Assembly (NCBI RefSeq): GCF_050632385.1
Contig: NZ_CP192599.1
Coordinates: forward strand, 1,178,001 to 1,242,000
Source of the DNA: Humitalea sp050632385
GTDB lineage: Bacteria > Pseudomonadota > Alphaproteobacteria > Acetobacterales > Acetobacteraceae
DNA length: 64,000 nt
Direction: 5' to 3'
The notes under the pieces were generated by a model. It made no database searches and had not been told where the DNA came from. It saw nothing but the letters and a program-made list of their open reading frames with translations. Made by a program: the position numbers and the translations under genes. This document shows, in pieces, positions 33,577-42,776 of this stretch; within the stretch, counting starts at the first letter, position 1, and the number at the start of each line of letters is the position of its first letter.

Positions 33577-34551
33577 CTACTCAGGCTCGATTCCGGCCAC
33601 ACGAACAGCCTCCTGCCACCGGATGCGTTCGGCCGTGACGATAGAGTCCATGTGTTCGGGCGAGCCACCGACCGGTGTCGCGCCCCAGGTCGCAAGGCGC
33701 TGTACAATCTCAGGGCGGCGCAGCACTTCGTCGATCGCGGTATTCAGGCGCGTGATCACAGGGGTTGGTGTGGCGCGTGGTGCCGAATAGGCCAGCCACG
33801 CAGCGGCTTCGTAGCCGGCGATGCCAGCCTCGATCATCGTCGGCACGTTCGGCAGCATCGGGCTTCGCGTCGGGGTGCTGATGGCAAGGGGGACCAGCAC
33901 GCCCTTCTCGAAATCCTCAAGGAAGCTGGGCAGTTGGTCGATGACCACGTGCAGGTCGCCGCGCAGCAGATCCACTCGCTGCGGCCCGCCACCGCGATAC
34001 TGCACCATGGTCATGTCGAGCCCACCGGCCAAGGCACGGAAGAGTTCCACCGTCAGCCGCGAGGACATGCCGGAGGTGCCGAAATTGTAGCGGCCCGGGT
34101 TGCGCTTCACCAGGTCGACGAACTCCGCGACGCTGCGCGCCGGCACGCTGCTTGGCACCACCATCACGTAAGGAATGCTGGCGATCATCGAGACGGAGCG
34201 GAGATCCCTTTCAGGATCGTAGGACATACGCTTCAGAACGAACTGGTTGACCGCCAGGACTCCCGGTGCTGTCGCGGCGAGCGTGTAGCCGTCCGCCTCT
34301 GCCGTAGCTGCAGCCTGCATGCCGAGCATGCCATATGCCCCGCCGCGGTTCTCGACGAAGACCTGTTGGCCCAGCACGGGGCCAAGGGCCTCGGCGACCA
34401 GGCGGGCGATGAAATCCGTGGCCCCGCCAGGGGGGAAGGGGACGATGACGCGGACCGGGCGGGTCGGCCAGCTTTGCGCCTGGGCCGGCACTGTGGCGGC
34501 GGCCAAACTCGCAGCCAGCACCATGCGGCGGGTGGGAAGGGGGCTTTGCAT
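33577..34551 (-). CDS. Bug/TctC-family periplasmic binding protein
   Basis: Tripartite tricarboxylate-type binding protein. It has a signal peptide with RR (PTRRMVLAASLAAATVPAQAQ) and the family start SWPTRPVRVIVPFPPGGATDFIAR (residues from about 28), then VENRGGAYGMLG and VPTMIEAGIAGYEAAAW. 324 residues from ATG 34551; eight more codons to 34575 are possible. No TctA/TctB permease genes are near, so it either shares permeases or senses its ligand for a regulator. It is divergent from the dioxygenase at 34667, its likely functional neighbour. Confidence 0.88.
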   Translation of the reverse strand: MQSPLPTRRMVLAASLAAATVPAQAQSWPTRPVRVIVPFPPGGATDFIARLVAEALGPVLGQQVFVENRGGAYGMLGMQAAATAEADGYTLAATAPGVLAVNQFVLKRMSYDPERDLRSVSMIASIPYVMVVPSSVPARSVAEFVDLVKRNPGRYNFGTSGMSSRLTVELFRALAGGLDMTMVQYRGGGPQRVDLLRGDLHVVIDQLPSFLEDFEKGVLVPLAISTPTRSPMLPNVPTMIEAGIAGYEAAAWLAYSAPRATPTPVITRLNTAIDEVLRRPEIVQRLATWGATPVGGSPEHMDSIVTAERIRWQEAVRVAGIEPE

Positions 34552-34666
34552 GGCAGTCTCCTTGCGAGGGATCACAGGCTACACATAAGTCCGAATGTCC
34601 TGTCAATTCTCTTGCGCGCGGACAATCGAGGATGGAGGATGGCTTAGGCAAGCAGGAGAATGCGCC

Positions 34667-35719
34667 ATGAACGCACCGGTCAATGTCCCCAGCCCTACAC
34701 TCGTCGACGGCTTCAGCGTCTGGACTGGTCCCCAGATGGCGGGTCAGTCAGGCTGGGTTCATCACCTCGATCCCGCGACCCTGGCAGAGATCGAGGCTGC
34801 TGTAAGGGTCTTGCGCGCGCGCGGCGCGAGCCTGGAAGCGGTCGGTGCCGCTGACTTCCCGCTGCCCTCGCTCGCCGCGACCTTGCCCGCCATGCGTCAG
34901 GAGATTACCGAGGGGCGCGGTTTCGTCATGATTCGCGGCCTGCCGCGCGAACGCTACAGCGACGACGAACTCGGCATGATTTTCTGGGGTATCGGCACGC
35001 ATTTCGGCGTGGGCCTGCCGCAGAGCTGGATTGGTGAAAAGCTTGGCCATGTCATCGATCTCAGCGACGAGGAGGCCGAGCCGCGCGCCTATCACAATGG
35101 CGGGCATATCGGCATGCACACCGACAGTTGCGACATCGTGGCGCTGCTGTGCCTGCGCCCCGCGAAATCAGGCGGTGCGAGCCGCCTGGCCAGTGCGCAC
35201 GCCGTACACAACATGCTGCTGGCCGAGGACGCGGCCTTGCTTGCCCCGCTGTACGAGGGCTTTCCCTATCGCAGCACCAATGCCGATGCGAAGGGCGCCG
35301 ATCGGGCGGCGCTGACGCCTTATAAGGTGCCGGTCTTCCTGCGGAACCAGGGCGCGCTCGAGGTCTATTACATCCGCGGCTACATTCGTCGCGCGGTCGC
35401 GGCGGGCGATGTGGTGCTGAGCGCGGAGCAGATCGCGGCGCTGGACAGGATGGACAAGATTGCGATGTCGCCGGACGTCTATCTCGACATGGACTTCCAG
35501 CCTGGCGACATGCAGTTCGTCAACAACCGCAAGATCTTCCACGGCCGCACCGACTACGAGGATTTCCCCGAGAAAGAGCGTCGGCGGCACCTGCTGCGCC
35601 TCTGGCTGAAGGTGCCTGAGTGGGCGCCGATGCACAGCACCCAGACCACGCATTCCGAGGAAGAAAAGTGGCGCTGGGCGGAGAACATGAAGAAGCGGGA
35701 GCATGCCGCCAAGGGCTGA
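34667..35719 (+). CDS. TauD/TfdA-family 2-oxoglutarate-dependent dioxygenase
   Basis: Second Fe(II)/2-oxoglutarate oxygenase of the window, distinct from the one at 11739. GFVMIRGLP near residue 86 is typical. The metal site is H151 and D153 (GMHTDSCD) with distal H292 (IFHGRTDY); arginines near 310 would bind 2-oxoglutarate. 350 residues from ATG 34667, which has AGGAG nine bases upstream. The divergent Bug protein may supply or sense its substrate. The stop lies only four bases from the convergent binding-protein gene, inside a shared hairpin. Confidence 0.86.
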   Translation: MNAPVNVPSPTLVDGFSVWTGPQMAGQSGWVHHLDPATLAEIEAAVRVLRARGASLEAVGAADFPLPSLAATLPAMRQEITEGRGFVMIRGLPRERYSDDELGMIFWGIGTHFGVGLPQSWIGEKLGHVIDLSDEEAEPRAYHNGGHIGMHTDSCDIVALLCLRPAKSGGASRLASAHAVHNMLLAEDAALLAPLYEGFPYRSTNADAKGADRAALTPYKVPVFLRNQGALEVYYIRGYIRRAVAAGDVVLSAEQIAALDRMDKIAMSPDVYLDMDFQPGDMQFVNNRKIFHGRTDYEDFPEKERRRHLLRLWLKVPEWAPMHSTQTTHSEEEKWRWAENMKKREHAAKG

Positions 35720-35737
35720 CGCGCTACTGGCGCGTCA
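35717..35737. terminator. Hairpin spanning two convergent stop codons
   Basis: TGACGCGC (35717-35724) pairs perfectly with GCGCGTCA (35730-35737) around the loop TACTG. The plus-strand dioxygenase stop TGA (35717-35719) and the minus-strand binding-protein stop TAG (35724-35726) both lie inside it. Probably a compact two-way terminator. Confidence 0.6.
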
Positions 35738-37289
35738 CCCGTGTTGCCATGGTGCCCTCGTCGAATCCGGCCTCATAGGCCAGGCCTCGGCGCGTCGCCC
35801 AGGCCCAACTGGCCGTATAGAGCGGGATGACGCCGAGGTCCGCCATCGCCTGCTCCATCGCTGCCTGCTGCGCCGCCGCGCGGCGGGTGGTGTCGATGGT
35901 GCCGGCGGCGGCTTCGATCAGCCGGTCGACCTCGGCGTTTGCATAGCGCCCGCGGTTGAATCCGCCGTAGCCGCGGCTCTCATCTACCGAATGCAGCGCC
36001 TGGCGCATCACCGTCAGGTTGTCGCCGATGCTGCCCCAGCCGTTCAGCAACAGACTCGCGTCGAAGCGTGTCATGCGAGTGTAGAACACCGACGGCGGTT
36101 CGGCTTCCACCACCGTCTCGATCCCGATGCGGCTCAGCATCTGTCCGACGGCCTGGCAGGTCTGCCGATCGTTGACGTATCGGCCGGACGAACAATGCAG
36201 GGTCAGGCGGAAGCCGTTGGGGTAGCCGGCTTCGGCCAGCAGCCGGCGGGCGCCGACGGCGTCAAAGGTCGCGGGTGGGATGCGGTCGGAGTAGCCGAAC
36301 ATCCCCTGAGGCGCCGCCTGGTTGGCCGGTGAGGCAAGGCCTTCCATCGTCCGCTCCGCCAGCGCGGTGCGGTTGATGGCGAGTGATAGAGCGCGACGCA
36401 CCTCCGTCTTGCGCAGCGGATTCGGATCCAGCGGCGTGCCATCGCGGGCGGTGACGAAGGGCGATACGTCGCGCGACAGGTCGGGCACCAGGAACATGGT
36501 GCGATTGCCGTCGTGCGGGAACAGCACCACGCGGTCGTCGGTGCGCATCCGCGCGACATCGGCCGTGGACACCTTGTCGATGACATCGGCGCCGCCGCTG
36601 AGCAGAGCTGCCAGGCGGGATGTGTCGCTGGTGATCGGGCGGAAGACCACATTCTCCCAAACCGGGGCCGGGCCGTAGTGGCCGGGGTTGCGCTGCAGTT
36701 CCAATCGGTCACCCGGGGTCCAACGCACCGCGCGGTAGGGGCCGGTGCCGATCGCTGCCTCGCCACGGTTGAAGCGTTCGGTGGTCACGTCATCGCCCAG
36801 CAGGGCTGGGATGATGCGCACGCGCGTCAGGTCGGCGATCAGCAGGGGATAGGGTGTCGCCGTCACCAGGCGCACACGGTGTGGGCCAACAGCCGTCACG
36901 CTACGGATAGCGCGAACATAGGGGGCGACGGTCCCGGCCGGGTTTCGGATGGTGGCGGCGCGGCGGAGGGAGAAGACCACATCATCCGCCGTGAAGGGCG
37001 TGCCATCCGAAAAGCGCACACCCTCGCGCAGGTCGAACTCCCAGGTCGTTTCGTCGATGTTGCGCCAGGCGGTTGCCAGATCCGGCACGATGTTCAGCCG
37101 CACATCCATCGCAACCAGGCTGCCATAGACATGCTGCTGCATGCCGGCGCTGGTGAAGGTCGGCGCCACATGCGGGTCGAGCGCCGTGAGGTCGGTCTGC
37201 AAGGCGATGGTCAGCGATTGCGCTGCGACCGCACCCGGCACCAGGCCGGCCAGGACGCAGGCCCGAAACGCCAATGTCTTCCACATCAT
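35724..37289 (-). CDS. ABC substrate-binding protein, family 5 (peptide/nickel type)
   Basis: Periplasmic binding protein of the DppA/OppA class. Signal peptide at 1-23 (ACVLAGLVPGAVAAQ), then LTIALQTDLTALDPHVAPTFTSAG, LATAWRNIDETTWEFDLREGV and FSDGTPFTADDVVFSLRR, all family signatures. 521 residues. Its start overlaps the stop of the Pot-type ATPase by four bases, so it is the ninth and last gene of the minus-strand operon. It is not followed by Dpp permeases. A family-5 protein attached to a Pot-type importer is unusual; it may widen the range to peptides or serve the Opp/Dpp system at 62.3 kb. Confidence 0.88.
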   Translation of the reverse strand: MMWKTLAFRACVLAGLVPGAVAAQSLTIALQTDLTALDPHVAPTFTSAGMQQHVYGSLVAMDVRLNIVPDLATAWRNIDETTWEFDLREGVRFSDGTPFTADDVVFSLRRAATIRNPAGTVAPYVRAIRSVTAVGPHRVRLVTATPYPLLIADLTRVRIIPALLGDDVTTERFNRGEAAIGTGPYRAVRWTPGDRLELQRNPGHYGPAPVWENVVFRPITSDTSRLAALLSGGADVIDKVSTADVARMRTDDRVVLFPHDGNRTMFLVPDLSRDVSPFVTARDGTPLDPNPLRKTEVRRALSLAINRTALAERTMEGLASPANQAAPQGMFGYSDRIPPATFDAVGARRLLAEAGYPNGFRLTLHCSSGRYVNDRQTCQAVGQMLSRIGIETVVEAEPPSVFYTRMTRFDASLLLNGWGSIGDNLTVMRQALHSVDESRGYGGFNRGRYANAEVDRLIEAAAGTIDTTRRAAAQQAAMEQAMADLGVIPLYTASWAWATRRGLAYEAGFDEGTMATRVTRQ

Positions 37290-38356
37290 ATTGCTGTTCC
37301 CGGAATGATATGCGCGGCGTCTGGCCGCCAGGAGAGGGCGATCTCGGCGCCCTCGGCAATGCCCTGCGCGGCGTGCCCCGGCAGGCGGGCGCGCAGTGGC
37401 GTATCGCCGGCGCGACCGATCAGCAGTGCACTGTCGCCGAAATGCACGACCGTCTCCACCCGCAGCCGGCAGTCATTGGTGCCGGCACCTGCCAGGCCGA
37501 AAGCTTCCGGGCGAAGCAGCAGCGTCACCGCTTCGCCTGTCTGTCGGCCGGACTGCGGCGGCACTTGGGCGGTGCCGATGCCGGCAATGTCCACCTTTCC
37601 CGCAGACGGGTCCGTCATCCGAGCAGCCAACAGGTTGCTGTCACCAACAAAGCGGGCGACGAAGGTATTGGCCGGCCGGTCGTAGACCTCCAGCGGTGTG
37701 CCGGCCTGCTGGATGCGGCCGCCGTCGAACACCACGATCCGGTCGGACATGGCCATCGCTTCGGATTGGTCATGCGTCACGAAGATGGTGGTGACGCCAA
37801 GGCTGCGCTGGATGCGCTTGATCTCGATCTGCAACTGCTCGCGCAGGTTCTTGTCCAGCGCCCCGAGTGGTTCATCCAGCAGCAGCAGGGCAGGGTCGAA
37901 CACCAGCGCTCGGGCCAGTGCCACGCGTTGCTGCTGCCCGCCGGATAGCTCTCGCGGGTGGCGGTCCGCATAGCGTTCCAGGCCGACGAGGGCCAGCATC
38001 TCAAGCGACTTGCGGGCTGCCTCGGCCTTCGGGATCTTCCGCATCAGCAAGGGAAACATCACATTCTGCACCGCGGTCCGGTGCGGAAACAGCGCGTAGT
38101 TCTGGAACACGACGCCAATGCCGCGCCGATGCGGTGGCACGCTACCGATGGACACGCCATTCACCAGGATGTCGCCCGTCGTCGCGGCCTCGAACCCCGC
38201 GATCAGCATCAGCGTGGTCGTCTTGCCGGAACCGCTGGGGCCGAGAAAGGTGATGAACTCACCGCGCGAGGCCGTCAGGTTCACCGCATCCAGCGCGCGG
38301 CTGTGCCCGTCGTAGCTTTTGGACAGGTTGCGGAGTTCGAGGTAGGGCGCGATCAC
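37286..38356 (-). CDS. ABC importer ATP-binding protein, PotA-like
   Basis: ATPase of the second Pot-type importer. Walker A GPSGSGKTT at residues 39-47, Q-loop VVFQNYALFPH, signature LSGGQQQRVALARA, Walker B LLLLDEPLGALD and H-loop VTHDQSEAM, with a C-terminal TOBE-like domain. 356 residues. Overlaps the permease upstream and the family-5 binding protein downstream by four bases each. Confidence 0.92.
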   Translation of the reverse strand: MIAPYLELRNLSKSYDGHSRALDAVNLTASRGEFITFLGPSGSGKTTTLMLIAGFEAATTGDILVNGVSIGSVPPHRRGIGVVFQNYALFPHRTAVQNVMFPLLMRKIPKAEAARKSLEMLALVGLERYADRHPRELSGGQQQRVALARALVFDPALLLLDEPLGALDKNLREQLQIEIKRIQRSLGVTTIFVTHDQSEAMAMSDRIVVFDGGRIQQAGTPLEVYDRPANTFVARFVGDSNLLAARMTDPSAGKVDIAGIGTAQVPPQSGRQTGEAVTLLLRPEAFGLAGAGTNDCRLRVETVVHFGDSALLIGRAGDTPLRARLPGHAAQGIAEGAEIALSWRPDAAHIIPGTAI

Positions 38357-39141
38357 CGGGCAGTCTCCGATCGGCGGCGGGACAGGGCACGCCAGAGCAC
38401 TGGCGCCAGGACAAGCACGACAACCGCCGTGAACAACAGCGTGGACACGACCGCGATGACGGGATCCGCCTGGCTACGCATGCTGTCGAACATCTTGCGC
38501 GGCAGAGTCTCGGTCTCGCGACCGGAGATGAACAGCGCCACCACCGTTTCATCGAAACTCTGCACAAAGGCGAACAGGGACGCGGCCATGAAGCCGGGCC
38601 ACAGCACCGGCAGCGTGACGTGCCAGAAGGTCTTGGCCGGGCTGGCGCCAAGTGACAGCGCAGCGCGTTCCAGCCCCCGGTCGAACCCTTTGAGGTTGGC
38701 CGAGAGAACCAGGAACGCCAGCGGCACCGACAGCGCGGTATGCGCCAGGATGATCCCCGGAAACGTCTGCAACAGCCGCAAATCCGCGAGATAGGCGTAG
38801 TACCCGATGGCGATGACGATATGCGGCACTGCCAAGGGCAGCATCAGCAGCAGGTTCATCACGCCCTTGCCGGCGAAACGATGGCGCACCAGCGCGAAGG
38901 TCGCCGGCGTCACCAGCACCATGGTCACGACAGACACGGCCAGCGCGATGCCAAGGCTGTTCATCGTCGGCCGCGTCCAGCGCGCATCGTTGAAATACGC
39001 GGCGTAGTAGGCGGTGCTCCAACCCGGTGGCGGGAACTCCAGTGAGGCCGCGGTGCTGAACGACATCGGCACCACGATCAGCAGCGGCGCCGCGACAAAG
39101 GCCAGCACCAGCGCGCCGAGCAGCAGGAGGAAGACGCGCAT
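38353..39141 (-). CDS. ABC importer permease, PotC-like
   Basis: Membrane subunit with about six transmembrane segments and an EAA loop (DRGLERAALSLGASPAKTFW). 262 residues starting at ATG 39141, four bases after the PotB-like stop. Partner of the next permease upstream; the ATPase gene overlaps its stop. Confidence 0.9.
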   Translation of the reverse strand: MRVFLLLLGALVLAFVAAPLLIVVPMSFSTAASLEFPPPGWSTAYYAAYFNDARWTRPTMNSLGIALAVSVVTMVLVTPATFALVRHRFAGKGVMNLLLMLPLAVPHIVIAIGYYAYLADLRLLQTFPGIILAHTALSVPLAFLVLSANLKGFDRGLERAALSLGASPAKTFWHVTLPVLWPGFMAASLFAFVQSFDETVVALFISGRETETLPRKMFDSMRSQADPVIAVVSTLLFTAVVVLVLAPVLWRALSRRRSETAR

Positions 39142-39145
39142 CCCC

Positions 39146-39964
39146 CTAGCCCCACAACTTATCGAGGCCGAAGCGTCGATGATACAGGCCCAACACCAGC
39201 AGCGTGCTGGCCAGCAGCACCACGGCCAGGGCCGAGGCCTCGCCGAAATTCAGGAACTCCTCGACCTGTTGCCCGATCACGCCCGCGATCATCTGTTCGC
39301 GCGGCGAGCCGAGCAGGATCGGCGTGACGTAGAAGCCCAGGCACAGCACGAAGACCAGGGTCAAGCCATTCGCGATGCCGGGTGCGGCCAGCGGCAGCAC
39401 CACATGGCGGATGACCGAGGCCGGCGGCGCGCCCAGGCTGGCGGCTGAACGCAGCAAGGCAGGTTCAATCTTCCGCAGCACGCCGTACAGGCTCAGCACC
39501 ATGTAGGGGAGCAGGATATGGGTCATCGCGATGGTCGAACTGAAGCGGGTGAACAGCAGGTCGGGCGCGGGGAAACCGGCCCAGCCAAAAATCTGCGCGA
39601 CCGGCCCCCGATTGCCCAGGATGACCATCCAGGCATAGGTGCGGACCAGAAAGCTCGTCCAGAAACTCATGGTCACCACGACCATCATCGCGGCGGCCCA
39701 GCCAGGCGGCACCGCAGCCATGGCATAGGCCAGCGGAAACCCGAGCAGCAGGCAGCACACCGACACCAGCAGCGCGGTCAGGAACGTGTCCAGCAGCACG
39801 CGCAGATGGAAGCCGTCGGTCGCGATATCGGCGTAGTGGCTGAGCCCCCAACTCGGCTCCGTCACGCTCATCACCACCACCTGTCCAAGCGGCACCAGGA
39901 AGAATGCCGCGAGGAACGCCAGCAGCGGAGTCAGCAGCAGCCAGGATCGCGTGGCGCCGCTCAA
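39146..39964 (-). CDS. ABC importer permease, PotB-like
   Basis: Membrane subunit of the same importer, with SFWTSFLVRTYAWMVILGNRG (typical PotB stretch) and the EAA loop ending LLRSAASLGAPPASVI. No ATG fits; TTG 39964 starts the family-like N-terminus LSGATRSWLLLTP and overlaps the stop of the binding protein by four bases (TTGA), giving 272 residues. The longer frame upstream lies antiphase inside the binding-protein gene. Translation is probably coupled to the upstream gene. Confidence 0.85.
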   Translation of the reverse strand: MSGATRSWLLLTPLLAFLAAFFLVPLGQVVVMSVTEPSWGLSHYADIATDGFHLRVLLDTFLTALLVSVCCLLLGFPLAYAMAAVPPGWAAAMMVVVTMSFWTSFLVRTYAWMVILGNRGPVAQIFGWAGFPAPDLLFTRFSSTIAMTHILLPYMVLSLYGVLRKIEPALLRSAASLGAPPASVIRHVVLPLAAPGIANGLTLVFVLCLGFYVTPILLGSPREQMIAGVIGQQVEEFLNFGEASALAVVLLASTLLVLGLYHRRFGLDKLWG

Positions 39965-41019
39965 CTGCCGATCCAGCGCTCGAAGCGCTGGGTCACGGCA
40001 TTCACGTCGCCGCCGAAATTCAGGATGTCCTGCTCGAACACCTTGTCGGCATAGGCGGGCGAGGTCGGCATGCGCGCCGATTCCGCGGCGCTGAGATACT
40101 GGAAGGCGGCCGGGTTCAGCGGGCCATTCAGCGAATCCCGGCAGAAGCCGGCGACGCGTTCCGGCTTCAGCGCGGATTCCAGATACCGCATGGCGGCATC
40201 GCGGCGCGGCGTGCCGCGCGCCACGACCCAATAGGCGCGCTCCAACTGCCCCTGGTTCCAGACGATCTCGATCGGCTTGCCTTCGTCGATCAATTCCAAG
40301 GTGCGGCCGTGCCACAGGGCGATCAGGTCGATCTCGCCATCGCGCAGCAGTTGTTGCGACTGCTGCCCCTGGGTCCACCACACGCGCACGTTCGGCTTGA
40401 TCTTGTCCAGGCTGCGGAAGGCGCGGTTGATGTCCATCGGATAGATCTGGTTTGACGGGGTATTGGTCGGCACGCCATCCGCCGCCAGCGCCAGCGGCAG
40501 GATGCGCGACGCGTAGCGCTGCATGCAGCGGGACCCCGGGAACTTCTGCTGATCCCAGAAATCCGCCCAGCCCGTCGGCGGGCCATTGGGGTAGCGCGCC
40601 TTCTGATAGGCCATCACGGTGGCGAAGGCGTGGCTGCTCGCCCCGTTCTGGAAGGCTGCGCCGGGGAAGGGCGGGCTTTTCACCAGGTCGGAACTGTCCA
40701 GGTTTTCCAGCAAATTCGCCTGGTTGGCGCGAATGATCTCGCCGGCGCCCAGGGTCGTCACGTCGAACTCATAGGCGCCGCTGCGCACCTGCTGGGCGAG
40801 CTTGGCGAAGGACACAGGCGAGACCGGACGAATTTCGATCCCCGTGTCACGGGTAAAGGGTTCGAACAGGTTCTTGATCGCCGCCCTTTCCCAGATGCCG
40901 CCCCAGGTATTGACGTGCAGCACCTCGGCCGCCCGCACGCGGCGGAACGCCGGCATTGACAGCGCCACGCCACCGGCGGCCGCCAGGGCTGTGCGTCGGG
41001 TGAATACCATGTCAGCCAT
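39961..41019 (-). CDS. ABC importer binding protein, PotD-like
   Basis: Periplasmic binding protein of the spermidine/putrescine class: signal TRRTALAAAGGVALSMPAF with RR, then EVLHVNTWGGIWERAAIKNL and the ISPV-like hinge. ATG 41019 has GGAGG six bases upstream; ATGs at 41034 and 41010 are less well placed. 352 residues. It follows the dipeptidase after 26 bases and leads the permease-ATPase set. Ligand unknown; the dipeptidase upstream suggests an amide- or peptide-bonded nitrogen compound. Confidence 0.87.
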   Translation of the reverse strand: MADMVFTRRTALAAAGGVALSMPAFRRVRAAEVLHVNTWGGIWERAAIKNLFEPFTRDTGIEIRPVSPVSFAKLAQQVRSGAYEFDVTTLGAGEIIRANQANLLENLDSSDLVKSPPFPGAAFQNGASSHAFATVMAYQKARYPNGPPTGWADFWDQQKFPGSRCMQRYASRILPLALAADGVPTNTPSNQIYPMDINRAFRSLDKIKPNVRVWWTQGQQSQQLLRDGEIDLIALWHGRTLELIDEGKPIEIVWNQGQLERAYWVVARGTPRRDAAMRYLESALKPERVAGFCRDSLNGPLNPAAFQYLSAAESARMPTSPAYADKVFEQDILNFGGDVNAVTQRFERWIGS

Positions 41020-41045
41020 CCTCGCCTCCGTCATGTCGTGGGTTT

Positions 41046-42020
41046 TCAGTTGGAACGGAACGTCGCCCCGTAGAGCCGCATCCAATTGCCGTGGGTCAGC
41101 TTGTCCAATTCGGCGGGGTTGAAGCCGACCGCGCGCAGCCCGTCCGGGATCTGCCCCAGCCCGGATACGCCATCCGCCAGCCATTCCGCGCGCGGCGCCT
41201 TGCCGGGCTTGGCGGCCGAGGCCGCGCCATAGTCGATGCCGCGCGTCCAGCGGCCCATCCGCATCCAGGCGTAGTCTTCCGGCCGATTGTCGTGGCCGTA
41301 GTCGGTGCCGATGCCGACCGCATCGATGCCCGCGATGTCCACCGTGCGCGCCACCATCTCGCACCAGTTGGTGATCGACGCGCAGTAGTGGTCGCCGGTG
41401 ATGTTGCGGTAGACCGCACAGCCGATGACGCCGCCGCTGTCGCGCAGCGCGTGCAGGATGTCGTCGCCCTTGTTGCGGTAGTGCGGGATCAGCGACCGCG
41501 CATTGGCATGGGTGACGGCGATCGGTTTTTGCGAATGCTTGATGGCATCCAAGGTCGTGCGCTCCCCGACATGGGAACAGTCGATCAGGATGCCCGCGGC
41601 ATTCATCTCCCGCACCAGTTCGCGCCCGTAGCGGGCGAGGCCGCTGTCGTCAGTCTCGTAGCAACTGCCACCAACCGCGTTCTGGTTGTTGTAGGTCAGC
41701 TGCACGACGCGAACGCCGAGCTCCGCGAACATCTCGACCAGGCGGATACGACCGCCGAACAGATCGGTGTTCTGATAGCCCAGGATGATGGCGGTGCGGC
41801 CGGTCGCGGCGACGGCCTCGATCTCCGCGGGCGTGCGGGCGAAAGCGACGGTGTCCGCGTTCTCCGCGATCAGGTCGCGCCATTTGCCGAGGGAATCGAA
41901 GGACTCCAGCGGGTCCTCCCAAAAACCGCAGGTGACGGTGACAGCGCTGATATTGCCGCGCCGCAACTGGGCGAAGACATCGGCGTCGAAATGGCCGCAT
42001 TGCAGGGCATCGATCAACAT
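41046..42020 (-). CDS. M19-family (renal) dipeptidase-like zinc hydrolase
   Basis: TIM-barrel metallohydrolase of the membrane dipeptidase family, which cuts dipeptides and some cyclic or N-acyl amides; no signal peptide, so cytoplasmic. The family patterns are VVQLTYNNQNAVGGSCYE, the metal-binding IDCSHVGERTTLDAI, THANARS and the late Asp in GIGTDYGHD. The N-terminal HxD motif is GHFD (H10, D12), in a setting (DALQCGHFD) different from the usual DGHNDLP, so it belongs to a divergent branch. 324 residues. It abuts the gene before it with no gap and probably cleaves what the Pot-type importer brings in. Confidence 0.85.
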   Translation of the reverse strand: MLIDALQCGHFDADVFAQLRRGNISAVTVTCGFWEDPLESFDSLGKWRDLIAENADTVAFARTPAEIEAVAATGRTAIILGYQNTDLFGGRIRLVEMFAELGVRVVQLTYNNQNAVGGSCYETDDSGLARYGRELVREMNAAGILIDCSHVGERTTLDAIKHSQKPIAVTHANARSLIPHYRNKGDDILHALRDSGGVIGCAVYRNITGDHYCASITNWCEMVARTVDIAGIDAVGIGTDYGHDNRPEDYAWMRMGRWTRGIDYGAASAAKPGKAPRAEWLADGVSGLGQIPDGLRAVGFNPAELDKLTHGNWMRLYGATFRSN

Positions 42021-42776
42021 TCAGGCGGCCTCATGTTTCGTGGCCTTTGCAGCCGGGGCTTCGGTCAACAGGGACAGGTCGGTGTCGTCGTCGTGGTCGC
42101 TACGGCCGATGATGCGGCCGTCAGCCTCCACGATGACGGGCCCGGCGTGCCGGCGGGATTCCGGCGTGTCGGGGGACAGGGAGGTGTTGGAGAGATGGTG
42201 CAATTCCCACCACAGCGGGGCCTCGACGCGCAGCCCATCGCGCAGCACGCGGGCCAGCACGGCATCGGTCGCATCGGCCGCCGGCGCGGCCAGCAGGATC
42301 AGCGGGGCGTCGGCACGCATCAGGGCGGCGTCCGGCCCATTGGCCGGGCCGATACAGGCGCCCGCGGCGGTGAAGAGCGTCAGCCCGGCGCGCGGACCCA
42401 TCGCACAAGCGGCGCCCAATTCCTCGGCATCCAGCACGTGTTCAACCGTCGCCAGCGCCGCGCCATGGCGTGCCACGGCCTCACCCAGCGCATCCAGCAG
42501 CAACGGCAGGACCATCCAGGCGTGCTGGCCGCCGGCGTCCACCGCCAGGTGCCCCGGCGCGGTCTCGCTGATGCGGATGGACGCGAGGTTTACGGACCGC
42601 AGATCGTCAAATCGCCGTTGCAGCAACGGCAGCCCACCAAGGCCGGCCGCCGCCGAATACAGCACGACATCGCGCACCGCCGGCACCGATCCCGCGGGCA
42701 GGCGGGTCAGCAATAGGATACGTTCGACCACCAGCCGTACTTCACGCGGCAGCAGCGTCACGGGGGCGTCGCTCAT
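42021..42776 (-). CDS. Unassigned 251-residue protein (possibly DUF3726-like)
   Basis: I do not recognise a function. The protein is cytoplasmic by appearance (no signal, no transmembrane helix), rich in Ala and Leu, with an N-terminal helix LPREVRLVVERILLLTRLPAG, a glycine-rich segment AGACIGPANGPDAALM and an acidic, low-complexity tail (DHDDDTD). The opening and layout recall DUF3726 proteins, a family without known role; that is a weak impression. It overlaps the 562-residue gene by four bases and abuts the dipeptidase, so the three products probably act together. Confidence 0.6.
   Translation of the reverse strand: MSDAPVTLLPREVRLVVERILLLTRLPAGSVPAVRDVVLYSAAAGLGGLPLLQRRFDDLRSVNLASIRISETAPGHLAVDAGGQHAWMVLPLLLDALGEAVARHGAALATVEHVLDAEELGAACAMGPRAGLTLFTAAGACIGPANGPDAALMRADAPLILLAAPAADATDAVLARVLRDGLRVEAPLWWELHHLSNTSLSPDTPESRRHAGPVIVEADGRIIGRSDHDDDTDLSLLTEAPAAKATKHEAA

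Noticed and set aside
41091..42716. 541-codon plus-strand frame over the dipeptidase and the 251-residue gene
   Set aside because: It crosses two genes that are coupled on the minus strand and shows no recognisable protein pattern.
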